A stretch of DNA of 64,000 nucleotides from Bathymodiolus brooksi (GCA_963680875.1 OY804579.1:56371718-56435717), one strand, 5' to 3'. Positions 11,841-24,180 are shown, counted from the stretch's first letter. Notes: generated by a model from the letters alone, not told the origin. Numbers and translations: made by a program.

Positions 11841-12270
11841 GTAATAACAGGTGAAACCAATGTGTCGTCTTAGCCAATAGAATCAGTTCTCAGGTAATTA
11901 CAGGTGAAATCAATGTGTTGTCTTAGCAAATAAAATCAGTTCTCAGGTAATTACAGGTGAAACCAATGTGTCGTCTAAGCAAATAAAATCAGTTCTCAGG
12001 TATTTACAGGTGAAACCAATGTGTGGTCTTAGCAAATAAAATCAGTTCTCAGGTAATTACAGGTGAAACCAATGTGTGGTCTTAGCAAATAAAATCAGTT
12101 CTCAGGTAATTACAGGTGAAACCAATGTGTGGTCTTAGCAAATAAAATCAGTTCTCAGGTATTTACAGGTGAAACCAATGTGTGGTCTTAGCAAATAAAA
12201 TCAGTTCTCAGGTAATTACAGGTGAAGCCAATGTGTCATCTTAGCAAATAAAATCAGTTCTCAGGTAATT
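11798..12270 (+). repeat. 53-bp array made of the exon 7 end plus donor
   Basis: Nine occurrences of CAGTTCTCAG followed by GT at 53-bp spacing (11831, 11884, 11937, 11990, 12043, 12096, 12149, 12202, 12255). The first is the real end of exon 7. Each unit is 43 nt of exon-like sequence plus 10 nt of intron start (GTAATTACAG). Confidence 0.95.
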
Positions 12271-12677
12271 ACATGGCAGATAGATTAATATAGTCCATTA
12301 TGATTCTAGAAAATGAATACCTGTATGTCTATCATTGATGCATCCTAAATGGAAGCAAAACATTTATGTAGGAAATTGCTCTAAGTAACAATAAATTTAG
12401 TTTATTGAGCTACTTAATCCAACCCAGATCTACAACAGATGATCTAAGGGCAAATTTTTTTTCAATTCTAAGCTTTTTTGACAAACAATGATAAAATGTT
12501 AGCTAATCTCTGACAAATCCAGTTATTGTTAGCATAAGATGGAATGTTGATTTGACTCCAGCATACCCAAGAATAATGGGGGTTTTAAAAACTTTTATGT
12601 AAAATACATACAGTGCATATTGGGTGAATGTACCCAATTTAAATTTGCTGAAGATCAGATGCCTTATATATAACAGG
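12270..12677. other. Unassigned intron sequence
   Basis: AT-rich sequence between the exon 7 donor array and SINE-B; nothing recognised. Confidence 0.6.
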
Positions 12678-12955
12678 GCCCGGGTGGTTCAATGAGTTAG
12701 GTAGTTGGATTACCTAACAACTCATACAAGCCTATGATCACCAATACAGCGTGGGTTCGCGCCCAGCTTTGTAATTTACAAAAAAGGGTGCACTCGACTC
12801 GCAGCCGCAAGTGATAAAGTTCACCAGTTGCTTGCCCATGGTCGGTGGTTCTCTCCGGGTACTCCGGCTTCTTCCACCACTAAAACTGGTCGCCATGATA
12901 TAGCTGAAATATTGTTGAAAATGGCGTTAAGCACAATAAATCAAATCAAATCAAA
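12678..12955 (+). mobile_element. SINE-B (different head, same core and tail)
   Basis: Head GGGCCCGGGTGGTTCAATGA, GTGGGTTCGCGCCCAGC box-B-like, then GCACTCGACTCGCAGCCGC, core GGTCGGTGGTTCTCTCCGGG and tail GATATAGCTGAAATATTGTT. It ends in a CAAAT repeat. The tRNA-like head differs from SINE-A but core and tail are shared. Confidence 0.82.
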
Positions 12956-13680
12956 TCTTATATATAACATTGTGAAACTTTGATGTGTCAAAGTTGCCTG
13001 GACTAGCAATTTATTTTGACTTAACTGATGCTTCAGGACATCTGTAGTAAGCATGAACTGTGTATTTCAGAGATAACTCTTAAAAGTAGCCCAAGACTAC
13101 TAAAATTTGGACTGGGCCACTGAAAATTTTCATACAGTAGCCCAGGTGGCTATTGAAATATTGAATAATTCATGTGCAAAGTCGGTTGTTGGACCCCAAG
13201 AATTTTAGCTGGGTTACTAACTTTGTCATTTTAGGGAACCTAGCTGGTAACTACAGCAAAAATGCTAAATTTTCTAAATTTAAAAAGAGTGTTTCCTTTA
13301 AAGTCAATATGAAGAAAAGGGAAAATATCAACAAAAAACCGTAACAAGATATTTCAAGTATTGTTGTCATATAAGATACTCGAATGTTTCAAATGATAAT
13401 CACACTAGAGTATTCAAGTTCTCATTGACATCCCTAATATATATATTTTCAAAATAATGTGAAATTAATACCATTACTGTTAGTAGTGCTGATAAATCAA
13501 TTAGTATACAGATTATTATTGAAATCTAAGATTTTATCATCATTGCAAAATGATATTTTAAGTGAAAAAAAAAAACAATTATCTTACATCATGATTAAGA
13601 TATGTTTCTTAATGTTTATCTAAATTTATTACAAATTTAATTATTATCAGTGGATTGTACTATTTTTTTACTGTAATAAG
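12956..13680. other. Unassigned intron sequence before exon 8
   Basis: AT-rich intron; nothing recognised apart from short A runs. 13741-13894 after exon 8 is similar. Confidence 0.6.
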
Positions 13681-13740
13681 ACTCCTAAACAACGACACTT
13701 GAAGGTCAGATCAAAAATGGCAACTCCCAAACTTGTAAAG
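13681..13740 (+). CDS. HERC4: HERC-like linker exon 8 (Lys/Arg-rich)
   Basis: 60-nt phase 0-0 exon between AG at 13679-13680 (CTGTAATAAG) and donor GTAATG. Encodes TPKQRHLKVRSKMATPKLVK, a basic linker between the RCC1 propeller and the middle domain. Not conserved in vertebrate HERC3/4, so it rests on phase, splice sites and similarity to exon 9 (T/S-P-K start, K at several equal positions, same AATAAG-A[C/G]TCCTAAA acceptor border). An upstream AG at 13650 could extend it in frame. Likely a cassette or alternative exon. Confidence 0.68.
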
Positions 13741-13894
13741 GTAATGATAAAACTAACTTTTCACTCTTTGACTTAAACTCTGTCAATGTAACATTTTTGT
13801 CTTTGTATATTAATTCTTAACACATTTGTCAACATAACACACATTATGTAGGGTTTGATAAAAATTGTGCACATTGAATTTGATTAAATTTCCC

Positions 13895-13960
13895 TTTGAA
13901 ATAGGTCATGTGACAACAGGATATTCCCTTTGAAGTAGGTCATGTGACAACAGGATATTG
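13895..13960 (+). repeat. Two-copy 34-bp direct repeat
   Basis: CCCTTTGAA[A/G]TAGGTCATGT followed by GACAACAGGATATT, present twice in tandem. Confidence 0.85.
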
Positions 13961-14279
13961 TCCATAGTTTTATTAGGGATGATGTTTGTCAGTTATTTAA
14001 TTGATTTCAACTATTTTCCTCTAGAGAGAAATTGATGAAAGTTGCTGAACACAGTCAAAACAGGTCAAAAATGGACCATATGAAAGGGAGATGGTTTCAG
14101 CTATTTTTCATTGATTTTCAGTTATTTTATTTTCTAACAAGAATCGTCTGTGTTATATATAGAAATACATGTAATATTGAAGCATGCCTAAATTATGTCA
14201 TCACATTTCACAATAACACAATTTTGCTGAGAGTTGAAAGTGATAACTGTCTCTACTTGCTGTAAGTTTAGCTTACTGT

Positions 14280-14720
14280 ACTTGATCAAAGGACCATGTG
14301 AATTATTGTCATGAATTTGTGTCTGTTGTCTATGGCAGTACTGTCATTAACATATGGTATGCTTCTTCATTGAAAATACTGGGCCAAGCAGAAACAATGA
14401 AAAATCATTTGAGAAACGACTCAATGATTTGAAATTTATGTGGTGTGAATAATCCTAGAGTGGTCATTTATAAAGATTACGTTTTTTTGTGTCAATTGGA
14501 ATTTCAAGATTGCTGGCAATATAGGAACTAGTTTAACATAAGACTCTATGTAGAAAATATTTCAAAAATCATCTTGTATGATCCCAATTAGGCATTTGAC
14601 CTGATACTTGACTGGAATGTTTCTTGGATGGCCATGGTCCCTTGCAAAATTTACTTTTTTTATGTGTGAGTCAGTAATTAAAGATATCTACCATGGATGA
14701 AACAAAATGTTAACAGGACC
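14280..14720 (+). mobile_element. Old degenerate copy of the AGTTCACCTGG element family
   Basis: Keeps recognisable but decayed landmarks: GACCATGTGAATTATTGTCAT at the 5' side, then GTTTAACATAAGACTCTATG, ATATTTCAAAAATCATCTT and TGTTTCTTGGATGGCCATGG. Much more diverged than copies A-D, so it is an older insertion. Confidence 0.5.
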
Positions 14721-15039
14721 AAATGGGAAAATTGAAAACTGTATTTACTGAACCAACAAACACAGTTGCAACCATACTGTACAAATGTATCTGTAATTAT
14801 TGGATAATAAATAGATTTTATGACCAGATAGTTATTTAGAACATCCTGTTCCTTTATTCAAATGAAGATATCTAGCTGAAATATGTTCATCACATGATTT
14901 AACATTTGATGTGCTTCAAATATTTTATGTAATTAAGCTATTGCGAGCAAAATTTTAAGAAAATCCACATTCTACCTTAAAAATTACAGTTGCTACTTCC
15001 CATTAGCATTTAATTCTAAGCAAAAATTATAGAGGCTGT

Positions 15040-15760
15040 TTATTGCCAATACTCAAATAACAGACATTTTCAAAAAGTTTTTGGTGGAAAACATGATTTT
15101 TGTCTCGCCCATGACAGAAGTTGCTGAAGACGAGACATAGGTATTGCTTTTCCAGCGATATGATATGATCAATTTCTCCATTATCGTACTACCTAGGCTC
15201 ACCATATTTGGTCCACACATTAATCTTGGATGATGCTGTCAGCCTGGTATGTGTCACCTGATATTGACCTCATTTTCATGGTCTGCTTACTTTGTTAAAT
15301 ATACTTCAATTTATAGGTCAGTTTCTCCATTGCCTTACAACCAAGGTTAATCGTATCTGGTTCACTTATTAATGATGGAAGGTACATATACATATTTATT
15401 CATATGTCACATTTATTTATTTCAGTTTCATGATACTTTGACCTCTATTTACTAAGAAAAAAAGCACACAAACTATTTGCAGTGGCAGGCGAGATATAGA
15501 TCTGTGTCCACAATTTACCGGTATCTGAAAAATCAGGATTTTTAGAAATAAATTGTATTGGAGTTGTCTTTCATTGATCGTTTCTACATGTATGCTTCTG
15601 GTTATGTTGCCATGGTTTGAGGGGGGAAAATACACAAACAAAGGATGGATTCAGCATTTTCAAGAATTTTTTTTTATGGTAGCTTTCTATTACCAATACT
15701 CGAGTTCAAATAACAGCCATTTTCAAAAATTATTTTTTGGAGAAAACTTGGTTTTATCTA
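15040..15760. repeat. Degenerate GTCTCG-type repeat and duplicated flank
   Basis: GTCTCGCCCATGACAG at 15102 and the complementary GACGAGAC at 15130 form a hairpin-like start reminiscent of the 5' ends of the other tandem-unit elements. A ~60-bp stretch around AACAGACATTTTCAAAAAGT at 15058 recurs at about 15690-15750. Family not recognised; no gene seen. Confidence 0.4.
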
Positions 15761-15794
15761 TAAAAAAAATTAAAAAGATTTTGATTGATTGATT

Positions 15795-16015
15795 TTTGAT
15801 TTTTGGTGTTTAATGCCACTTTCAACAATATTGCACTATATCATGGTGACCAGTTTTAGTGGTGGAAGAAGCCGGAGTACCCGGAGAGAACCACCGACCA
15901 TGGGCAAGCAACTGGTAAACTTTATCACTTGCGACTGCGAGTCGAGTGCACCCTTTTTTGTAATTTACAAAGCCGGGCACGAACCCACGCCGTATTGGTG
16001 ATAGGCTTGTATGAG
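15795..16015 (-). mobile_element. SINE-B, reverse
   Basis: Reverse copy from TTTAATGCCACTTTCAACAA through GGAAGAAGCCGGAGTACCCG to GGTGATAGGCTTGTATGAG. Confidence 0.8.
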
Positions 16016-16394
16016 CGAAAAAAGTAACTTCTTATATCCAGTTTGAATAAGTAATTTTCGAAAAGTTTTTTGGGGAGTAAAATATTTGTTCTCATTCCAT
16101 TATCGAACTGGAGGCATGGAGTAATGTGAACTTAGGAATCATTCTTTTATATAATTTTTACATGTATTGCTCAAGTGTAGTGAAAATCACCAATGTAACC
16201 TTTTACACCATTGCAGTGGAATTAATCAACTTACAAGCCTTCTGTTTGATTCAAATGTGTGAAGTGAGTGCAGTACTAAGGAAAACTTTCATAATTAATT
16301 AATATCTACAATGAATTCTTCACATGTCTTTTACTTCTTGTATTGTATCAGTTGATCTATGATTGAACTTTTAACTGTGATTTAAGTGGTTTTT
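16016..16394. other. Unassigned intron sequence
   Basis: Between SINE-B and Helentron-like copy B; nothing recognised. Confidence 0.6.
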
Positions 16395-19300
16395 AGTTCA
16401 CCTGGACCAAAGGTCCATGTGAACTATTGCCATCACTTGGCGTCCGTCGTCTGTTGTCTGTCGTCTGTAAACTTTTCACATTTCAAGCTTCTTCTCCGAA
16501 ACCACTGGGCCAATTGGAACCAAACTTAGCAGGAATGTTCCTTGGATGGTCCTCTACAAAGTTACTGTTTTTCGTTTTAGTCGGATATTCAATATGGCTG
16601 CCATGGCCAATAATGTGCTCTGATTGGCTGAAATTTCAAAGATCTTCTTCTCTGAAACTAATGAACTGACTGAACCCAAACTGTAAATGAATGATCATTG
16701 GAATGTCCTTTACCAAGTTACTGTTTTTTATGCCGATCGGAAATCCAAGATGGCCGCCATCGCAGGACAAAGATTAACATTGGACCCTATGGGAAAATGT
16801 TCAAATGCCTTCTTCTCAGAAACTACAAATATGATTAAAGCCAAACTGTACATGAATGTTCATTGGATGGTCCTCTACAATCTTTAGGTTTTTTGTTCCG
16901 ATATGAAATTCAAAATGGCGGCTACGGCAGGACTTAGTTTAACATTGGACCCTATGGGAAAAATGTTTCAAAATGCTTCTTCTCTGAAACCACTTGGACA
17001 ATTGAAACCAAACTGCCCAGGAATGATCATTGGAAGGTCCTCTACAAAGTTTCTGTTTTTTATGCCGATCGGAAATCCAAGATGGCCACCACCGCAGGAC
17101 ATAGATTAACATTGGACCCTATGGGAAAATGTTCAAATGCCTTCTTCTCAGAAACTACAAATATGATTAAAGCCAAACTGTACATGAGTGTTCATTGGAT
17201 GGTCCTCTACAATCTTAAGGTTTTTTGTTCCGATATGAAATTCAAAATGGCGGCTACTGCAGGACTTAGTTTAACATTGGACCCTATGGGAAAAATGTTT
17301 CAAAACGCTTCTTCTCTGAAACCACTAGGACAGTTGAAACCAAACTGCCCATGAATGATCATTGGAAGGTCCTCTACAAAATTTTTGTTTTTTATGCCGA
17401 TCGGAAATCCAAGATGGCCGCCACCGCAATACATAGATTAACATTGGACCCTATGGGAAAATGTTCAAATGCCTTCTTCTCAGAAACTACAAATATTATT
17501 AAAGCCAAACTGTACAAGAATGTTCATTGGATGGTCCTCTACACACTTTACGTTTTTTGTTCCGATATGAAATTCAAAATGGCGGCTACTGCAGGACTTA
17601 GTTTAACATTGGACCCTATGGGAAAAATGTTTCAAAACGCTTCTTCTCTGAAACCACTTGGATAATTGAAACCAAACTGCCCAGGAATGATCATTGGAAG
17701 GTCCTCTACAAAGTGTGTGTTTTTTATGCCGATCGGAAATCCAAGATGGCCACCACCGCAGGACATAGATTAACATTGGACCCTATGGGAAAATGTTCAA
17801 ATGCCTTCTTCTCAGAAACTACAAATATGATCAAAGCCAAACTGTACATGAATGTTCATTGGATGGTCCTCTACAAACTTTACGTTTTTTGTTCCGATAT
17901 GAAATTCAAAATGGCGGCTACTGCAGGACTTAGTTTAACATTGGATCCTATGGGAAAAATGTTTCAAAACGCTTCTTCTCTGAAACCACTTGGATAATTG
18001 AAACCAAACTGCCCAGGAATGATCATTGGAAGGTCCTCTACAAAGTGTGTGTTTTTTATGCCGATCGGAAATCCAAGATGGCCACCACCGCAGGACATAG
18101 ATTAACATTGGACCCTATGGGAAAATGTTCAAATGCCTTCTTCTCAGAAACTACAAATATGATCAAAGCCAAACTGTACATGAATGTTCATTGGATGGTC
18201 CTCTACAAACTTTACGTTTTTTGTTCTGATATGAAATTCAAAATGGCGGCTACGGCAGGACTTAGTTTAACATTGGACCCTATGGGAAAAATGTTTCAAA
18301 ACGCTTCTTCTCTGAAACCACTTGGACAATTGAAACCAAACTGCACAGGAATGATCATTGGAAGGTCCTCTACAAAGTTTCTGTTTTTTTATGCCGATCG
18401 AAAATTCAAGATGGCCGCCACTGCAGGACATAGATTAACATTGGACCCTATGGGAAAATGTTCAAATGCCTTCTTCTCAGAAACTACAAATATGATCAAA
18501 GCCAAACTGTACATGAATGTTCATTGGATGGTCCTCTACAAAATTTACGTTTTTTGTTCCGATATGAAATTCAAAATGGCGGCTACTGCAGGACTTAGTT
18601 TAACATTGGATCCTATGGGGAAAATGTTTCAAAACGCTTCTTCTCTGAAACCACTTGGATAATTGAAACCAAACTGCCCAGGAATGATCATTGGAAGGTC
18701 CTCTACAAAGTGTGTGTTTTTTATGCCGATCGGAAATCCAAGATGGCTGCCACCGCAGGACATAGATTAACATTGGACCCTATGGGAAAATGTTCAAATG
18801 CCTTCTTCTCAGAAACTACAAATATGATTAAAGCCAAACTGTACATGAATGTTCATTGGATGGTTCTCTACAAACTTTACGTTTTTTGTTCTGATATGAA
18901 ATTCAAAATGGCGGCTACGGCAGGACTTAGTTTAACATTGGACCCTATGGGAAAAATGTTTCAAAACGCTTCTTCTCTGAAACCACTTGGACAATTGAAA
19001 CCAAACTGCACAGGAATGATCATTGGAAGGTCCTCTACAAAGTTTCTGTTTTTTTATGCCGATCGAAAATTCAAGATGGCCGCCACTGCAGGACATAGAT
19101 TAACATTGGACCCTATGGGAAAATGTTCAAATGCCTTCTTCTCAGAAACTACAAATATGATCAAAGCCAAACTGTACATGAATGTTCATTGGATGGTCCT
19201 CTACAAAATTTACGTTTTTTGTTCCGATATGAAATTCAAAATGGCGGCTACTGCAGGACTTAGTTTAACATTGGACCCTATAGGAAAAATGTTTCAAAAT

Positions 19301-20528
19301 GCTTCTTCTCTGAAACCACTTGGACAATTGAAACCAAACTGCCCAGGAATGATCATTGGAAGGTCCTCTGTTGTTTATGCCGATTGGAAATCCAAGATGG
19401 CTGCCACCACAGGTCATAGTATCATAGATGCCAACCAATGCGATTTTTCCGTAATTGTTACGAATTTCGGGCCAAAATTACTGTGTTACGGTCAACAGTC
19501 TACTTGTTACGGATTTCCGTTTATTGCCGGCCCGAAACCGTTCCCCATTTAAATATCATTGTGATCATTTAGACGCTTCATTGTATGTTAAAATCGCGTA
19601 ATGATAAGCGCTTGAGGGATTTCGATTATTTAATCCTTTAGGGATTCTCGGGACTATCTATAGCAGAAAACGATCTATCCATTTCTTGTTTGATCCCGAG
19701 TAGTTAATGAACACAGCACGTTTTTGTCAATTTCGCAATGTCTGAGGGAACAAGTGAAGCTTCTGCAGCGAAGAAAAGATAATTGGGACAACGATTTCGT
19801 CCCGAATATTCTTCTCTTGCCTTATGAAATCGATACGGGAACATTATGCCTATTGCAAATATTGCAAGCAAGACTTGTCCATTCAGCACGGTGGTCGGGA
19901 TGAACACACATATACAACAAAACAGTTCAAAAGTGCCAAGTCAACAACATATCAGGCACTCCAGAATTAGACATTAATTATTCCATGGGAGGGTGAGGGA
20001 GGGCCACTTCAGGAAATTTTCATTTCTATTGACAGTAAGTTGAAACATAGAATACATTTGTAAGTGAACATACATGTATTAAAACTTAACTTTTTATTTC
20101 TTTTTGTTGCCCATCAATTTTACATCTAGTTGTCACAAATAAAGGAAATCATTTGCTCATCACTTTGTGCCTAGTCTGTAGTACGATTATGGTAAAATTT
20201 TATGAAAAATTATGATTACTGAAAAAAATCACAAATTACTGACATCTCAACATTTTGTTACTGATTGCACCAAAAAGGGGTTGGCATCTATGTAGTATTA
20301 ACACAGGACCATATGGGGAAAATACAGAAATATATTCTTCTCTGAAGCTATTGCACTGATTGAACCTAAACTGTGCATCAATCATTGGAAGGTCCTTTAC
20401 AAACTTTGTGTTTTTTTATGTTGATCGTAATTCCAAGATGACTACCACTGCAGGACATAGTTTTTACATAGGACCAATTGGTTCTTTTTATAACCAGGTG
20501 AACGGTACAGGCTCTTGAGAGCCTCTGG
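16395..20528 (+). mobile_element. Helentron/pearl-like element copy B with nested insertion
   Basis: Complete copy starting AGTTCACCTGGACC, then GCCATCACTTGGCGTCC and a short GTC/TGTC-rich stretch, then about eight ~332-bp tandem units, interrupted at 19423-20292 by a TIR element, and ending with the GGCTCTTGAGAGCC hairpin and CTGG at 20525-20528. Neighbouring units differ by only a few substitutions, implying recent unit turnover. No protein is encoded. Confidence 0.75.
19423..20292. mobile_element. 870-bp TIR element nested in copy B
   Basis: Perfect 14-bp terminal inverted repeats CATAGATGCCAACC / GGTTGGCATCTATG, flanked by the direct repeat TAGTAT at 19417-19422 and 20293-20298. The intact host sequence in copies A and C (CATAGTATTAACAC) shows the empty site with a single TAGTAT, which proves a 6-bp target-site duplication. 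No transposase is visible. Superfamily not assigned. Confidence 0.85.
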
Positions 20529-21004
20529 TTTTCATAGCAGGAGCATTTTCTGAAATGAACATTTTTACTTCCTTGTAGTAGAAAATTCTATAATTAGACC
20601 TGCAATAGTTACATGTAACACTACTATCGTAACCTGGATAATGATATCTACAGTAAAGGGTTTAATAATTGATTTGTTGTTAGCAAAATTATTGTATTGT
20701 TTGATGTTTGTTTTGAAACAGATTTAAATTGCCTCGTCTACAAAAAAGCGTTACAATTTATTCAGATAATATTTGAATAAACCGTTCAAGATATTTCTCG
20801 ATATTTTATGAATTTTGTGACATAGCGGTACTCAATTGGGTAAAAAACTAAAATAAACTTGTCATGAAAAACAATGTACATCATAATGGAATATACTGCA
20901 TTTTTATTGTTAAATAATTTTGTGAAAAGGATCAATATTTTCTTAAATAACTCAAGGATAACGTGTATTTTTGTCATTTGTAAACTTTACTGTATGGTTT
21001 GTGA
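20529..21004. other. Unassigned intron sequence
   Basis: AT-rich, between copy B and the 20-bp array; nothing recognised. Confidence 0.6.
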
Positions 21005-22725
21005 TGTATTTAAAGCATCATGATATTAATCATGGTTTAATGAGGTTAATCGCGGTTTAATGATATTAATCATGGTTTAATGATATGAATCATGGTTTAA
21101 TGATATGAATCATGGTTTAATGATGTGAATCATGGTTTAATGATATTAATCGTGGTTTAATGATATGAATCATGCTTTAATGATATTAATCATGGTTTAA
21201 TGATATGAATCATGCTTTAATGATGTTAATCATGGTTTAATGATATTAATCATGGTGTAATGCTGTTAATCATGGTTTAATGATATGAATCATGGTTTAA
21301 TTATATTAATCATGGTTTAATGATATGAATCATGGTTAAATGATATTAATCATGGTTTAATGATATAAATCATGGTTTAATGATGTGAATCATGGTTTAA
21401 TGATATCATGGTTTAATGATATGAATCATGGTTTAATGATATCATGGTTTAATGATATGAATCATGGTTTAATGATATGAATCATGGTTTAATGATATGA
21501 ATCATGGTTTGATGATAAGAATAATGGTTTAATGATTTTAATCATGGTTTAATGATATTAATCATTGTTTAATGACATTAATCATGGTTTAATAATATGA
21601 ATCATGGTTTAATGATATGAATCATGGTTTAATGATATGAATCATGGTTTAATGATGTGAATCATGGTTTAATGATATGAATCATGGTTTAATGGTAAGA
21701 ATAATGGTTTAATGATATTAATCATGGTTTAATGATATGAATCATGGTTTAATGATATGAATCATGGTTTAATGATGTGAATCATGGTTTAATGATATTA
21801 ATCATGGTTTAATGATATGAATCATGGTTTAATGATATGAATCATGGTTTATTAATGTTAATCATGGTTTAATGATATTAGTCATGGTTTAATGATGTTA
21901 ATCATGGTTTGATTATATTAATCATGGTGGAATGATGTGAATCATGGTTTAATTAAATTAATCATGGTTTAATGATATTAATCATGGTTTAATGATATGA
22001 ATCATGGTTTAATGATATTAATCATGGTTTAATGATATGAATCATGGTTTAATTATATTAATCATGGTTAATGATATCATGGTTTAATGATATGAATCAT
22101 GGTTTAATTATATTAATCGTGGTTTAATGATATGAATCATGGTTTAATGATGTTAATCATGATTTAATGATATTAATCATGGTTTAATGATGTTAATCAT
22201 GGTTTAATTATATTAATCATGGTGTAATGATGTTAATCATGGTTTAATTATATGAATCATGGTTTAATGATATTAATCATGGTTTAATGATATGAATCAT
22301 GGTTTAATGATATTAATCATGGTTTAATTATATTAATCATGGTTAATGATATCATGGTTTAATGATATGAATCATGGTTTAATTATATTAATCACGGTAT
22401 AATGATGAATCATGGTTTAATGATGTGAATCATGGTTTAATGATATTAATCATGGTTTAATGATATGAATCATGGTTTAATGATGTTAATCATGATTTAA
22501 TGATATTAATCATGGTTTAATGATGTTAATCGTGGTTTAATTTTATTAATCATGGTGTAATGATGTTAATCATGGTTTAATGATATGAATCATGGTTTAA
22601 TGATATGAATCATGGTTTAATGATGTGAATCATGGTTTAATGATATTAATCATGGTTTAATGATATGAATCATGGTTTAATGATATTAATCATGGTTTAA
22701 TGATATTAATCATGGTTTACAAGAA
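21005..22725 (+). repeat. 20-bp satellite-like array, about 86 units
   Basis: Unit TGATAT[T/G]AATCATGGTTTAA with scattered variants and a few 14-15 bp deleted units. Each unit has the short inverted repeat ATGAT/ATCAT. It ends 57 bp before exon 9. Confidence 0.95.
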
Positions 22726-22781
22726 GAAAATATTGGATGTCAATGATGACTATTATACTCACTGTTTTATTTTACAATAAG

Positions 22782-22850
22782 AGTCCTAAAGACCACAAGC
22801 CGAAGACGAAGTCCAAGGTCACTACTTCAAAATCTTCAAAGGCTGCTCTT
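22782..22850 (+). CDS. HERC4: HERC-like linker exon 9 (Lys-rich), apparent duplicate of exon 8
   Basis: 69-nt phase 0-0 exon after TTTACAATAAG and before GTGAGT. Encodes SPKDHKPKTKSKVTTSKSSK then AAL. It aligns without gaps to exon 8 over 20 residues and shares its unusual AAG acceptor context. It lies 57 bp after the end of the 20-bp array at 21005-22725. Both linkers being in phase 0 allows either, both or neither to be included. No function is recognised beyond a basic, nuclear-signal-like composition (inference). Confidence 0.72.
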
Positions 22851-23249
22851 GTGAGTGAAGAAAATACCGTTCCTAACTGATCACATGTGGAGTTATTGCA
22901 CATATAGTTTAATTATTGTTATCACTGTTTCCTATATATCGTTCAGTTTGCTTAGATAAATAGAAAAAGTCACAACATGTCCACTCAATTTTTTATGATG
23001 TTGCAACACTTTACCTGAACTTATCATATATCACTTCTCCTATGTCACCCTGAACTTATCTCTTCTCTTATGTTATCCTGAGCTTATCACTTCTTGTGTG
23101 TCATCCTGAAGTTATCACTTCTTGTATGATGCCTTGGACTTATCATTGCTCTTATGTCACCCTGAACTTATTATTTCCCTTCAATAAAGAATGGAGTATT
23201 AAAAAAAGAAAGAAAATGGTGCATACTTGTACAATTTTATCATGTGACT
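22851..23249 (+). other. Intron with imperfect short repeats
   Basis: After exon 9; 23020-23175 holds loose ~35-bp repeats around CCTGAACTTATC and CTTCT[C/T]; no gene seen. Confidence 0.55.
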
Positions 23250-23690
23250 GCAACAGGTCAGTCAGGGTTTAAAATAAACTGCCCTTTTGTACAATTTTAT
23301 CATGTGGCTACAACAGGTCAAGGTTAAAAATAAACTGCTCACTTTTACAATTTTATCATGTGACTAAAAGGTCAGTCAGGGTTGAAAATAAACTGTTTAC
23401 TTTTACAATTTTATCATGTGACTATGAAAGATCAGTCAGGGTTAAAAATAAACTGCTCACTTTTACAATTTTATCATGTGACTAAAAGGTCAGTCAGGGT
23501 TGAAAATAAACTGCTCACTTTTACAATTTTATCATGTGACTATAAAAGGTCAGTCAGGGTTGAAAATAAACTGCTCACTTTTACAATGTTAACATGTGAC
23601 TATAAAAGGTCAGTCAGGGTTGATAATAAACTGCTCACTTTTACAATTTTATCATGTGACTACACCAGGTCAAGGTCAGAAATATACTAG
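23250..23690 (+). repeat. 58-61 bp minisatellite
   Basis: Seven to eight units with TTTTACAATTTTATCATGTG, AAAAGGTCAGTCAGGGTTGA and AAATAAACTGCTCAC. An open frame through it is an artefact. Confidence 0.9.
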
Positions 23691-23866
23691 ATACTCAAAG
23701 GGAATCATACTAACAAACTAAACCTTTCAGACTCTGATGAAACAACCTTAAAACTGTTTTTACTGATCTTCTAGTAGATATATGTCATAATATGTAGGAG
23801 ATAAAAGGAGCTTAATATAATTTCTTTTTCAAAAATAAAACTTCAAATTATTATTTTTTTTGACAG

Positions 23867-23994
23867 ACTACCACTCAATCACTCGATTTTAGAGAAGAAG
23901 GTATTTTAAGGAAGATGTTGTGTGTATCAGATAATCTTATTGAACAAATTGGTTTGTTGAATGCCAAAGAAACTCTTCCTCATGAGCTAGAAGT
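23867..23994 (+). CDS. HERC4: HERC3/4-like exon 10: middle region
   Basis: 128-nt exon after TTTTTGACAG and before GTAAGT, entering in phase 0. Encodes TTTQSLDFREEGILRKMLCV and then SDNLIEQIGLLNAKETLPHELEV. Weak positional match to the HERC3 stretch that precedes the SSAACWNGSFL segment. It ends after codon position 2, and the next exon completes a Val codon. Confidence 0.85.
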
Positions 23995-24021
23995 GTAAGT
24001 CTATGAAAAGAAAGTTAAAAC

Positions 24022-24180
24022 AGTAATGGTCAACACAATATCAACAAATCCAACAATCACCTCTCACCTGAACTCATTGAACATTAAAAAAAGGGGGACC
24101 ACAACATATGACATTGGAAATCCAAGTCCTGGATCGGAACAAGCATTAAAATGTGGTGGGGTTAAACCGGTTAATGGAAT
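24022..24180 (+). repeat. Interspersed repeat D, copy 2
   Basis: AATGGTCAACACAATATCAA, AATCACCTCTCACCTGAACT, GACATTGGAAATCCAAGTCC and AAATGTGGTGGGGTTAAACC. Confidence 0.65.

Noticed and set aside
16687..19552. Long open frames with repeated MAATAG-LTLDPMGK, ASSLKPLGQLKPNC segments
   Set aside because: They track the 166/332-bp tandem units, occur in every copy with stops at random unit positions, and have no splice or start context. Repeat artefacts.
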